From: JAUWCL01 sp964599375
GTDB lineage: Bacteria; Krumholzibacteriota; Krumholzibacteriia; Krumholzibacteriales; Krumholzibacteriaceae
Length of the DNA: 64,000 nucleotides
Assembly: GCA_964599375.1 (NCBI GenBank)
Contig: CAZREW010000001.1
Span: 124,001 to 188,000, forward strand
Direction of reading: 5' to 3'
Position 1 is the first letter of the stretch; each line of letters starts with the position of its first letter. The notes beneath the pieces are model-generated. The model was not told the origin of the DNA. It worked only from the letters and a program-made list of their open reading frames with translations, and did not search any database. Of the stretch, positions 53,832 through 62,285 are shown in pieces. The position numbers and the translations under genes are program-made.

Positions 53832-55073
53832 CTAATCCTCTTTTATCCGCACGTCTCCGTTGATCGTCCTGATCTTCACGAGATTCTTTCCGCCACCGAC
53901 CTCGCCGGTGCCGTAAATGTACTTCCTCTTCGAGCCGTGCTTCTTCACCCAGTCCTTTGTCTCCTCGATAACGATACCGAGGCTGGAGACGATCTTCGGC
54001 TTGCGGTCGGCGTTCTTCGTCCACTGGATCTCGATGTCGAATTTCATCGACAGCCCTTTCGGAACGGTCAGGTCGATATCGCCGCCCATCGACTTTATCT
54101 CGATGTCGCGGTCGCCCGTGCCCGGGTCGCCCGTCATCGTGACTTCGACATCGCCCCCCATCGTGACCGCCCTGACCCAGCCGTCGACATCGTCGACCGT
54201 GATGTCGCCGCCCATCGTCTCGGCGTCCACATAATTGCTGGCCGACCCTATCTCTATGTCCCCGCCCATCGTCTTGACCTTGGCGCCCTCGGGAGCCTTT
54301 TTGACTCTGATGTCGCCTCCCATCGTCACCACGTCGATCTTCTCGGCCCTGTCGACGTCGATGTCGCCGCCATAGGTCTTCGCCGTGACGTTCTTACCGG
54401 CGTAGTCGAGGACGAGGTCTCCACCCATCGTTGATATGGAGACTTCCTTGTCGCCCTTGCCTGAACGTACAACGTCCTTGTACGTGACGTCGCCGCCCAT
54501 CGTCGATCCCTTGAGGTCGCCCTTTACGTTTCTTATGTCGACGTCGCCGCCCATCGTCTTCACCTTGCCGTCCACCTCGGAATCGGTCACCGAGATGTCG
54601 CCACCCATCGTCGTGACGTCGAGATTGCCCGCAAGGCGCTCAAAATCGACGTCGCCGCCCATCGTCCTTCCGGAGATCTCTCCCTCTACTCCCTTGATCG
54701 ACACGTCGCCGCCTAGCGTCTCGAACTCGATGTCGTACTCCGCCGGCACCATTATGTACAGGTCGCAGCTCGCCTTTATGTCTCCGTGCCTGCCGATCCC
54801 GGCCGATATCTCCAGCCCGGACCGGGTCTCGTCGAAATCGAGATCGACCTCGTCCCGGTGCCTACCGCTTATGCTCGCCTTTACCGAGACCTCGTCGCGG
54901 TCCCAGCCCTCGATGGTGATGTCGCCCCCCAGTCTGATGTCTATATCGAGATTCCCGCCCTTTTTCAGCTCGAACGATTTCTCGACCTTGCGGACGTCCT
55001 TTTTCGCCATCGCGAGCACCGGCAGCATCACTACCAGCAGAGCCGACAGCGCTATGACCATGGTCCTTTTCAT
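53832..55073 (-). CDS. Secreted DUF4097-type beta-solenoid repeat protein
   Basis: 413 aa with a signal peptide (MKRTMVIALSALLVVMLPVL to AMA). From about residue 110 to 320 the chain is a ladder of ~18-20-residue turns, each centred on (T/S)(M/L/Y)GGD(I/V)x(I/V). Nine copies read TMGGD, with single TLGGD, TYGGD and SMGGD variants. This is the DUF4097 fold (putative adhesin or auto-transporter-like beta-solenoid). The C-terminal part (SLGIVIEETKDWVKKHGSKR) is unlike the repeats and ends NGDVRIKED. AAAGGAG is six bases upstream. Location is periplasm or surface; no binding partner can be read. Confidence 0.85.
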   Translation of the reverse strand: MKRTMVIALSALLVVMLPVLAMAKKDVRKVEKSFELKKGGNLDIDIRLGGDITIEGWDRDEVSVKASISGRHRDEVDLDFDETRSGLEISAGIGRHGDIKASCDLYIMVPAEYDIEFETLGGDVSIKGVEGEISGRTMGGDVDFERLAGNLDVTTMGGDISVTDSEVDGKVKTMGGDVDIRNVKGDLKGSTMGGDVTYKDVVRSGKGDKEVSISTMGGDLVLDYAGKNVTAKTYGGDIDVDRAEKIDVVTMGGDIRVKKAPEGAKVKTMGGDIEIGSASNYVDAETMGGDITVDDVDGWVRAVTMGGDVEVTMTGDPGTGDRDIEIKSMGGDIDLTVPKGLSMKFDIEIQWTKNADRKPKIVSSLGIVIEETKDWVKKHGSKRKYIYGTGEVGGGKNLVKIRTINGDVRIKED

Positions 55074-55130
55074 CGGGAACTCCTTTCCTTGACCGTTAAT
55101 ACTCCGGTTACGGGCCCGGGGCGATTTTGT

Positions 55131-55159
55131 TTCACCGGCCGCCGGGCGGGTGTTACAAT
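55131..55159 (+). promoter_or_regulatory. Promoter of nadE, implying a near-leaderless mRNA
   Basis: TTCACC (55131-55136), 17-base spacer, TACAAT (55154-55159). Only nine bases separate the -10 box from the ATG at 55169, and there is no Shine-Dalgarno site. Confidence 0.55.
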
Positions 55160-55168
55160 GGCCCTGAT

Positions 55169-56911
55169 ATGAGCTACAGGCAGGATAAGATCCGAGTCGG
55201 GCTCGCCCAGGTGAATCCTACCGTGGGCGATCTGAGGGGAAACGCCGCCCTGGTGAGGTGGCACATCGCCGAGGCGAAGAAACGGGGCGTTCAGCTCCTC
55301 GCCTTCCCGGAGCTCGTCCTCTGCGGATACCCTCCCGAGGACCTCCTGCTCAAGCCCGCCTTTCTGAGGGACTGCGACAGGGAGCTCCACTCCCTCGCGC
55401 GGGCCTCGCGCGGGATCGCCGTGATAGTCGGCTGCCCGGAGAGACCGGGCAGGCGCCAGGGCCCGCTATACAACAGCGCCTTTCTTCTATACAAGGGGAA
55501 GGTGGCGTCCAGCTACCGCAAGATAAACCTCCCCAACTACGGCGTCTTCGACGAGAAGAGATATTTCACGGCCGGCTCGTCAGCGACCGTCCTCGATTTC
55601 GCCGGTACGAAGGTCGGCCTCAACATATGCGAGGACGTATGGGTCGATGACGGCCCGATCGGCTGCCAGGCCGGCGCCGGCGGCGCGGGGATCATCATAA
55701 ACATCTCCGCCTCGCCCTATCACCGCCGCAAGGGGCCCGAGAGGGAACGGCTGATGCAGAAAAGGGCGCGGGAAAACGATGTCTGGCTCTGTTATATAAA
55801 CCTCCTCGGGGGCCAGGACGAGCTCCTCTTCGACGGGAGCAGCGTGATCTGCTCGCCGCGGGGAGAGACCGTCGCCAGGGCTGCCCCCTTCCGCGAGGAA
55901 ATGATCATCGCCGACGTGCCCGCCCGCAAGAGGGCGGGGAAGGCCGGCCGGGGCGCTTCCTGCGCCTCGATAACAGTCGAGACTGTCGATCTTCCCGGCC
56001 TCCCGAATAAAAAAGCCGCTCCACTGCCTCGCAGGAAAAGATCCGGCCAGCCCGGGCCGGTAGAGGAGATCTACGACGCTCTCGTCATGGGGACGCGCGA
56101 TTATATTCTCAAGAACGGGTTCAGTGGAGTCGTGCTTGGTCTGAGTGGCGGGATCGACTCGGCTCTGACGGCCTCGATAGCGGTCGACGCCGTCGGGCCG
56201 GACAGCGTCCACTGCGTGACTATGCCCTCCGGGTTCACCTCGAGCGGGACGCTCGGTGACGCGAGGCGGCTCGCCGAGAACCTCCGGGTAGACCTGTTCG
56301 AGTACTCCGTATCGGAGATATTCGATTCCTACCGCGATCTTCTACGCCCCGCCGTCCCGAAGAAGGGAATCGGGGTAACCGAGGAGAATATCCAGGCGCG
56401 GATCAGGGGGAACATCCTGATGGCGCTCTCAAACCGCTTCGGATGGCTCGTGCTTGCGACGGGGAACAAGAGCGAGATCGCCGTCGGCTACTGCACGCTC
56501 TACGGTGACATGGTCGGGGGGTTCGCGGTGCTGAAGGATGTTCCTAAGACCCTGGTCTACGCGCTGAGCCGCTGGAGAAACCGCGAGGCGGGAAGGGCTA
56601 TCATCCCCGCATCCACGATAAGGCGCAGGCCGTCTGCCGAGCTGAGGCCGGACCAGGCCGACGAGGATTCGCTCCCGCCCTATCCGGTCCTGGACCGGAT
56701 AATCGAGCTCTACGTCGAAGGCGACCTTTCGGCAAGCGAGATAGTCGCCGCCGGAATCGACCGGGCTACCGTCCGCAGGGTCATCAGGATGATCGACTTC
56801 AGCGAATACAAGCGCAGGCAGGGCCCGCCAGGAATCAAGATCACGCCGAAGGCCTTCGGGCGCGACCGCAGGCTCCCTATCACGAACAGGTACCGGCCGG
56901 AGGACCGGTGA
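55169..56911 (+). CDS. nadE: Glutamine-dependent NAD+ synthetase
   Basis: 580 aa from the ATG at 55169 (MSYRQDKIRVGLAQVNP). The N-terminal nitrilase-type glutaminase domain has Glu in FPELVLCGYPPEDLL, Lys in YRKINLPNYGVFDEKRYF and Cys in LNICEDVW. The C-terminal synthetase has the ATP pyrophosphatase loop LGLSGGIDSALTA and ATGNKSEIAVGYCTLYGDM. It amidates nicotinic acid adenine dinucleotide using glutamine-derived ammonia. The start lies just nine bases after a TACAAT box, so the mRNA may be leaderless. A GNAT gene overlaps the stop by four bases. Confidence 0.95.
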   Translation: MSYRQDKIRVGLAQVNPTVGDLRGNAALVRWHIAEAKKRGVQLLAFPELVLCGYPPEDLLLKPAFLRDCDRELHSLARASRGIAVIVGCPERPGRRQGPLYNSAFLLYKGKVASSYRKINLPNYGVFDEKRYFTAGSSATVLDFAGTKVGLNICEDVWVDDGPIGCQAGAGGAGIIINISASPYHRRKGPERERLMQKRARENDVWLCYINLLGGQDELLFDGSSVICSPRGETVARAAPFREEMIIADVPARKRAGKAGRGASCASITVETVDLPGLPNKKAAPLPRRKRSGQPGPVEEIYDALVMGTRDYILKNGFSGVVLGLSGGIDSALTASIAVDAVGPDSVHCVTMPSGFTSSGTLGDARRLAENLRVDLFEYSVSEIFDSYRDLLRPAVPKKGIGVTEENIQARIRGNILMALSNRFGWLVLATGNKSEIAVGYCTLYGDMVGGFAVLKDVPKTLVYALSRWRNREAGRAIIPASTIRRRPSAELRPDQADEDSLPPYPVLDRIIELYVEGDLSASEIVAAGIDRATVRRVIRMIDFSEYKRRQGPPGIKITPKAFGRDRRLPITNRYRPEDR

Positions 56912-57387
56912 TCCTCGTGACGATCAGGCCCTATCTCCCAGAGGACAATCCCGGAGTTATAGCCGCTGTGAAGGCGGCGTACGGCACGCTCGGATACACG
57001 ATGGACTTCAGCGAGTTCGACCTCGACCTTGCCGACATCCCCGGTACTTACCAGGACAGCGGCGGAGAGTTCTGGGTGCTCGAGGATGAAGGGCTTGTCG
57101 CCGGATGCATAGGCGTCACTCGGGAGGACGCGGAGAGATGCGAGCTGCACAGGCTCTACCTGCTTCCCACTCACAGGGGCAGGAAGCTCGGCAGGCGGCT
57201 GATAGAGACCGCCGTCTCGTGGTGCAGGGAGAACGGCTGCCGGGAGCTTTGCCTCTGGTCCGATATAAGATTCGAGACGGCGCGGGAGGTCTACATCCGC
57301 TGCGGGTTCTCTCCCGCACAGAAGACACGCGCGATCGATCCCGTCAATCCCGGCAGCGTCGAGCGTTACTTCGAGATGAGGCTCTGA
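56908..57387 (+). CDS. GNAT-family N-acetyltransferase
   Basis: 159 aa from a GTG at 56908 that overlaps the nadE stop (GTGA). A later GTG at 56917 is possible. GNAT core: CELHRLYLLPTHRGRKLGRR, with the acetyl-CoA pyrophosphate loop HRGRKLGRRLI. ELCLWSDIRFETAREVYIRCGF is the C-terminal part. It transfers an acetyl group to an amine; the acceptor is unknown. Translationally coupled to nadE and ends two bases before the convergent glgC gene. Confidence 0.88.
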   Translation: MILVTIRPYLPEDNPGVIAAVKAAYGTLGYTMDFSEFDLDLADIPGTYQDSGGEFWVLEDEGLVAGCIGVTREDAERCELHRLYLLPTHRGRKLGRRLIETAVSWCRENGCRELCLWSDIRFETAREVYIRCGFSPAQKTRAIDPVNPGSVERYFEMRL

Positions 57388-57389
57388 TA

Positions 57390-58667
57390 TCAGAAGCGTG
57401 TTCCGGCGGGGATGACGGCGTTCTTCGGCACAACTATTATCCCGTCGCGCACGAAGAACCTCTCCTGCGGGTCGTCGTATTTCCTCAGCTTTTTCGAGTT
57501 CTCGAGGATCGCGCCGCGGCCGATACGTACGTTCTTGTCTATCACGGCCCGGTGGATAATCGCCTCGCGGCCTATGCCTATCGGCACGGCGCTCCTTTTT
57601 TCCCGGCTCTTCTCGAGCTCATAGAGGTCGGCCCCGAACACGAGCGAATCCTCGATCACCGCTCCGGCCCCTATCCTCGCACGCAGGCCGACGATCGAAT
57701 GCCTGATCGTCGCCTTGTCGATTATGCAGCCCGCGTTGATCATCGAGCGGATTATCTCCCCCTGATTTATCTTCGAGCCGGGCAGGAACCTCGGGTGTGT
57801 ATAGATCGGAAATCCCGCATCGTAGAGGTTCATCTTCGGGACGGGGGAGAGAAGGGCCATGTGCGCGTCGTAGAAGGAACGTATCGTCCCTATGTCCTCC
57901 CAGTACCCGTCGAACACGTATGCGCTGACCTTCATCGTGCGCAGGGCGTCGGGTATTATCTCGCGCGCGAAGTCGATCGACGAGACGTCCTTGCTCAGGC
58001 ACTCCGCCAGGGCCTCGGACCGGAAGACGTAGATCCCCATCGAGCCGAGATAGGGGCGCTTTCTCGCCTCGGAGGCGCTGAGGCCGAGAGAGCGGGTGTC
58101 GGTCTTCATCGAGAGGAGTTCGCCGCCGCGCGGCTTCTCCATGAACTCGGTGATCCAGCCCGTGCTGTCCGCGTGGAGGATACCGAGGTCCGGCGCCTTC
58201 GCCCTGGAGACCGGGTGCACAGCGATCGTTATGTCCGCGTCCTTCTCGCGATGGTGCCTTACGAACTCCCTGTAGTCCATCCTGTAGAGGTGATCTCCGG
58301 AGAGGATCAGCACGTCCCTCGCACTGAAGTTCTCGAGATGGGGCATGACCTGCCTCACCGCGTCGGCCGTGCCCTGGAACCAGTCCGACGACGACAGGGT
58401 CTGCTCGGCGGCCAGCACCTCTACGAATCCGCGGCTGAAGGTATCGAACCGGTAGGTTTCGGAGACGTGCTGGTTCAGCGACGCAGAGTTGAACTGCGTC
58501 AGGACGTAGATCCTGTTGATGTCGGAGTTGATGCAGTTGCTCACCGGGACGTCGATCAGGCGATAATTGCCGGCAAGCGGCACGGCCGGTTTCGACCTGT
58601 CCTTCGTCAGGGGGTAGAGCCTGGTCCCTCTTCCTCCTCCGAGCACTACGGCGGTTATATCGTCCAT
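57390..58667 (-). CDS. glgC: Glucose-1-phosphate adenylyltransferase
   Basis: 425 aa. The N-terminal nucleotidyltransferase opens with VVLGGGRGTRLYPLTKDRSK. LAGNYRLIDVPVSNCINSDI and WFQGTADAVRQ match the plant/cyanobacterial style of this enzyme. Residues ~300-425 form the left-handed beta-helix (IGAGAVIEDSLVFGAD, IGIGREAIIHRAVID, VRIGRGAIL). It makes ADP-glucose from ATP and glucose-1-phosphate for glycogen synthesis. GGAG six bases upstream. No other glycogen genes are nearby. Confidence 0.94.
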   Translation of the reverse strand: MDDITAVVLGGGRGTRLYPLTKDRSKPAVPLAGNYRLIDVPVSNCINSDINRIYVLTQFNSASLNQHVSETYRFDTFSRGFVEVLAAEQTLSSSDWFQGTADAVRQVMPHLENFSARDVLILSGDHLYRMDYREFVRHHREKDADITIAVHPVSRAKAPDLGILHADSTGWITEFMEKPRGGELLSMKTDTRSLGLSASEARKRPYLGSMGIYVFRSEALAECLSKDVSSIDFAREIIPDALRTMKVSAYVFDGYWEDIGTIRSFYDAHMALLSPVPKMNLYDAGFPIYTHPRFLPGSKINQGEIIRSMINAGCIIDKATIRHSIVGLRARIGAGAVIEDSLVFGADLYELEKSREKRSAVPIGIGREAIIHRAVIDKNVRIGRGAILENSKKLRKYDDPQERFFVRDGIIVVPKNAVIPAGTRF

Positions 58668-58685
58668 GAGTCGCTCCGGGGCGGC

Positions 58686-58711
58686 GGCCCCGGAGGTCTG
58701 CCTCCGGGGCC
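58686..58711 (-). terminator. Hairpin after the M16 peptidase pair
   Basis: GGCCCCGGAGG and CCTCCGGGGCC form an 11-bp stem with a 4-base loop, 15 bases past the stop at 58726. No T-tract follows, so it may be a processing or pause site before glgC. Confidence 0.5.
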
Positions 58712-58725
58712 TTCCCGCCCTGTCT

Positions 58726-60144
58726 CTATTCCTCGAGATCGATCACGTTCACCTTGCCGAACTCGCTGAGCGGCCTGTCGAAGGTCGCCTCGTCACCGAC
58801 TACGAAGACGGTCAGCTTGTCGGGGTGAAGATATTTACGCGCCGCCCCCCTGACATCCTCGAGGGTCATGTTCGCGTACCTCTCCATGTCCCTCTCGGGG
58901 GTATCCAGCGGCATTCCCTGGAACTTGAGCATTACGAGGCGGCGAACCATCCTGCTCTTCGAGTCGTAGTCGAAGACCTGGCTGTTGACGTACGAGTCTA
59001 TCGCCTTCCTGAATTCCTCCTTGTCCGGACCGACGTCGCGCATCTTCTCGATCTGCTCTATAATGATCTGCATCGCCCTGCTGTACTCCTCGCCTTTCGT
59101 CTGGGCGAAGGCGTAGAAGACGCCGAGGGTGAACGCGTCGTCGCCGAACCTCGAGCCGGACGAATAGGCCAGACCCTTCTTCTCGCGCACCTCGGTCACG
59201 ATCCAGGATGTGAACGACCCGCCGCCGAGAATGAAGTTCATCACGTCAACGGCGCAGCGGTCCTCGTCCTTCGAGTTGATGCCGTAATGGCCGAGCATCA
59301 TGTACGCCTGGTTGATGTCCTTGTAAGCGTAGTTCCAGCTCGCCGTGAATACAGGCTTGATATCGGGGACCTCGGGGATCACCGTCCCGGCCGGTTCCCA
59401 TCCGGCGAAAATATCGTCGAGTTTCGCGGTGATCTCCTCTTTCGTCACGTCGCCGCTCACGCCGATGATAGCCCCGTCAGGATGGAAGTACGCCGCGTGG
59501 AATGACGTCAGGTCGTCCCTCGTGATCGCTCCGACCGACTCGACCGTCGTGTCCCATCCGTATGGATGCCCCTTGTAGATGAGCTTGTAGAACTCGCGCC
59601 TCGCGATCGCCCGCGGCTGATCGTTCTTGCGGCGGATCTCCTCGAGCATGTCTCCCCGCTTCTTCTCGATCTTTTCAGCGGGGAATACGGGGTTCCTTAC
59701 CAGGTCGGCCGCGATCGCCAGGACGGTGTCGATGTCCTTGGTCAGGCAGTTGATCGCCACGCTCGTGTTGAGATCGCCCCCGTACACCTCGACGCTCGCC
59801 GCGAGGAACTCGAGCTCCTCGTTGAGCTTGTCAGCCGGCCAGTTCTCGCTGCCGCCGTTGCGGATGACCCACTGGGCCATCTCGTTCAGGCCGTACTTAT
59901 CTTCCTCGGGGAAATAGGTCGGGAAGAGGATCACGATGTCCACTACCGGCACCTCGTGGTCCTCTATGAGAAATCCCTCCATCCCGTTGGCGAACGATAT
60001 ATCTATCACCTCGGGCGAGGTTATCTCGATGGGGGGGTACTTGAGCTTGTCGGGATGCTGGCGCTTCCCGGCGGCAAGCGGCGACGCGAGTGTGGCCATG
60101 AGCGCCGCCGCGATCACTGTAAACAGGATACTGCGTTTCATCAC
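58726..60144 (-). CDS. M16-family peptidase homologue lacking the zinc motif
   Basis: 472 aa with a signal peptide (MMKRSILFTVIAAALMATLA). M16 fold: LEEIRRKNDQPRAIARREFY, HPYGWDTTVESVGAITRDDL, GVSGDVTKEEITAKLDDIF, and a second half with SSGSRFGDDAFTLGVFYAFA. The active-site HxxEH is replaced by a segment reading YGLNEMAQWVIRNGG, so it cannot bind zinc in the normal way. In the family, active and inactive subunits often form heterodimers. The start overlaps the stop of the upstream active M16 gene (ATGA), so the products are made together in the periplasm. Confidence 0.9.
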   Translation of the reverse strand: MMKRSILFTVIAAALMATLASPLAAGKRQHPDKLKYPPIEITSPEVIDISFANGMEGFLIEDHEVPVVDIVILFPTYFPEEDKYGLNEMAQWVIRNGGSENWPADKLNEELEFLAASVEVYGGDLNTSVAINCLTKDIDTVLAIAADLVRNPVFPAEKIEKKRGDMLEEIRRKNDQPRAIARREFYKLIYKGHPYGWDTTVESVGAITRDDLTSFHAAYFHPDGAIIGVSGDVTKEEITAKLDDIFAGWEPAGTVIPEVPDIKPVFTASWNYAYKDINQAYMMLGHYGINSKDEDRCAVDVMNFILGGGSFTSWIVTEVREKKGLAYSSGSRFGDDAFTLGVFYAFAQTKGEEYSRAMQIIIEQIEKMRDVGPDKEEFRKAIDSYVNSQVFDYDSKSRMVRRLVMLKFQGMPLDTPERDMERYANMTLEDVRGAARKYLHPDKLTVFVVGDEATFDRPLSEFGKVNVIDLEE

Positions 60145-62063
60145 TCGCCCTCCGTCTTTTCTTCCTTGATGAATCCGGCGTCCCTGGCGCGCTGGATAAG
60201 TTCCTTCGCGTATTCCATCTGCTCCTGCTCCGATCTCATCGTCTGGAACTTCTGGAAGATCTCCATCCGCTCATCCTCGGGGAGGGACTGGATGTATTGC
60301 ATCAGCACCGCGCGGTATTTCATCATCTCATCCTCATCAGCCGACCCGGGCGGGCTCTCATCCTTCTCGTCGACGACCTGGACACGCCATCCGACCGTCC
60401 TGTTCTGCTCGGTGAGATACTTCTGCGCGACCTCCATAACGTCCTCGGGCGTGACGTCCTTGACCATGTCGATGTAGCGGAACATCGCCTTGTAATCACC
60501 CATGTATATCTCGCCCATCAGGAGGGTGAACGCGATGCCGAGGTTCGAGCCGAGCTGACGCACCTGGTTGGCGTCGAGCTGGTTCTTTATCCTCTGCAGC
60601 TCCCTCTCGTCGACGGGTTCTGTCTTGAGCTTGTCGACCTCGACGTAAATCGCCTTCTCGACCTCGTCGAGAGTGTGAGGGTGCCTCGGCTCCGCCGAGA
60701 TGATCATCAGGTTGTCGTAGCGGTCTCCCGGACCCGTGTATGCCGCGGGCGGCTCCGCTGTGAGCTGCTGCTCCTCATAGATCGACTTGTAGAGGCGCGA
60801 GGTGCGGCCATCCGAGAGGACGCTGGTTATTACGTCGAATACAACGGCCTTGGGATCGGGGTATACCGGCTTGTGCCAGCCGATCTTCAGCGCCGGATTG
60901 GCGTCATTCTCGACTACGACCCTGCGCTCGCCCCGTTGCTCCGGCTCCCTTGTCTCGACCGGGTTCGGGGGCTCCTGCGCCTTGATCGGGCCGAAATACT
61001 TCTTCGCCATCTTCTTTACCTGCTCGACGTCTACATCGCCGACGATGCAGGCTGTGGCGTTGTTGGGCGCGTAGTATTTCTTATGGTAAGCGGCAAGCTC
61101 CTTGCGGTCGATCGTCTGCAGGTCGCTCATCCAGCCGACGACGGGCCACTTGTACGGGCTGGCCGTGAAAGCGACCGAGTTGAACGCCTCGTCGAGAACG
61201 TCGTCGGGATCGTTCTCTCCGAGCCTGCGCTCCTCCATCACGACGTCGCGTTCGATCCAGAACTCCCGGAAGACCGGGGTATCCATGCGGTCTGACTCCA
61301 TCGTCATCCAGAGCTCGAGCCTGTTCGACGGGAGATAGACAAAGTAGACGGTGAAGTCGTTGGACGTGCCGGCGTTGAGCATGCGGGAGCCGTTGTTCAT
61401 GTAGGTCTCCCAGAGCTCGTTGTTCACTACGAATTTCGAGCGCTGCTCGTCGGTAAGCCTTACGATCTCTCCCCACGTCTCGAGATACTCGAGATAAAGC
61501 GCGAGATAATCCCTCTCTCCTTCATTGATGAGGTACTTCTCCGACTCGAGTTCGCCGGGCAGGGAGTCCATCGCCCTGATCTTCTCGACGACGAGCTTGT
61601 TCTGGAGATACTTGTCTGTCCCGACCTCCTCGTTATCCGCGTCGGTAAAGGTGGCAAGCACCTCCTTGCGCAGCTCCTCGAACTTCTCGAAGCGCCACTC
61701 GCCGATCGCCTTGCGCAGTTCGATCGACTTCTCTCCAAGCTCGTCCGTCTTCTCGATGTACGGGATCTCCTTCTTGTAGTCGGATGTCCCCATCATCTCG
61801 GTGCCCTTGAACATCATGTGCTCGAGCAGATGGGATATCCCTGTGACGTTCGGCCACTCGTTGGCCGAGCCCACGTTGAAGACGATCGACATGAATGCCA
61901 CCGGAGCTTCCTTGCGCTCGACAACGAGGAATTTCATACCGTTGTCCAGCTCGAACTCGTTGACCTTGTCCTCCAGCGATCCGGCCAGCACGGCCGCCGC
62001 CAGCAGCAGCGCCGCGAGAAAGGCCGCCATGGTGGTGACAAGGCCCCTGCGTCTCAAGCTCAT
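60141..62063 (-). CDS. M16-family zinc metallopeptidase with long insertion
   Basis: 640 aa with a signal peptide (AFLAALLLAAAVLAG). The inverted zinc motif H78LLEH82 is in NVTGISHLLEHMMFKGTEMM, and the third ligand region is ERDVVMEERRLGENDPDDVL near 271-290. In usual M16 peptidases this Glu lies about 76 residues after HxxEH; here it is nearly 200 away. That implies an insertion of about 120 charged, helical residues (about 100-220). GAGGAGG four bases upstream. A promoter TTGAAT-17-TACTAT lies upstream. Co-translated with the inactive homologue downstream; probably a periplasmic heterodimeric peptidase. Confidence 0.92.
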   Translation of the reverse strand: MSLRRRGLVTTMAAFLAALLLAAAVLAGSLEDKVNEFELDNGMKFLVVERKEAPVAFMSIVFNVGSANEWPNVTGISHLLEHMMFKGTEMMGTSDYKKEIPYIEKTDELGEKSIELRKAIGEWRFEKFEELRKEVLATFTDADNEEVGTDKYLQNKLVVEKIRAMDSLPGELESEKYLINEGERDYLALYLEYLETWGEIVRLTDEQRSKFVVNNELWETYMNNGSRMLNAGTSNDFTVYFVYLPSNRLELWMTMESDRMDTPVFREFWIERDVVMEERRLGENDPDDVLDEAFNSVAFTASPYKWPVVGWMSDLQTIDRKELAAYHKKYYAPNNATACIVGDVDVEQVKKMAKKYFGPIKAQEPPNPVETREPEQRGERRVVVENDANPALKIGWHKPVYPDPKAVVFDVITSVLSDGRTSRLYKSIYEEQQLTAEPPAAYTGPGDRYDNLMIISAEPRHPHTLDEVEKAIYVEVDKLKTEPVDERELQRIKNQLDANQVRQLGSNLGIAFTLLMGEIYMGDYKAMFRYIDMVKDVTPEDVMEVAQKYLTEQNRTVGWRVQVVDEKDESPPGSADEDEMMKYRAVLMQYIQSLPEDERMEIFQKFQTMRSEQEQMEYAKELIQRARDAGFIKEEKTEGE

Positions 62064-62123
62064 CCGTCCTCCTCTCTGGTAGGTCCGTATCCGTGTCTTT
62101 CTGAATGGATTTTCGGGACCCGA

Positions 62124-62152
62124 ATAGTAACAGCAGGGGGGGAATCATTCAA
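62124..62152 (-). promoter_or_regulatory. Promoter of the M16 peptidase operon
   Basis: On the minus strand TTGAAT (62152-62147), 17-base spacer, TACTAT (62129-62124), 61 bases before the start at 62063. Confidence 0.55.
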
Positions 62153-62192
62153 TCGATTTCGGCGTATAACACGAAACGGCCGGAACCTGCGC

Positions 62193-62221
62193 TTGCTGGG
62201 GAGCTGTCCATATGCTAACTT
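62193..62221 (+). promoter_or_regulatory. Candidate promoter of the M1 peptidase gene
   Basis: TTGCTG (62193-62198), 17-base spacer, TAACTT (62216-62221), 65 bases before the start. Confidence 0.35.
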
Positions 62222-62285
62222 GAGCAGACCGGCACCCGGTCCCGTATCCCGGGTATCGATATCGAGGCCCCTTGAAAGGACTGAA

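Noticed and set aside
54100..54730. Regular CGCCGCCCATCGT-like DNA repeats every ~60 bases, resembling a repeat array
   Set aside because: They encode the TMGGD turns of the DUF4097 protein in frame; there are no spacers and no cas genes, so this is not CRISPR.
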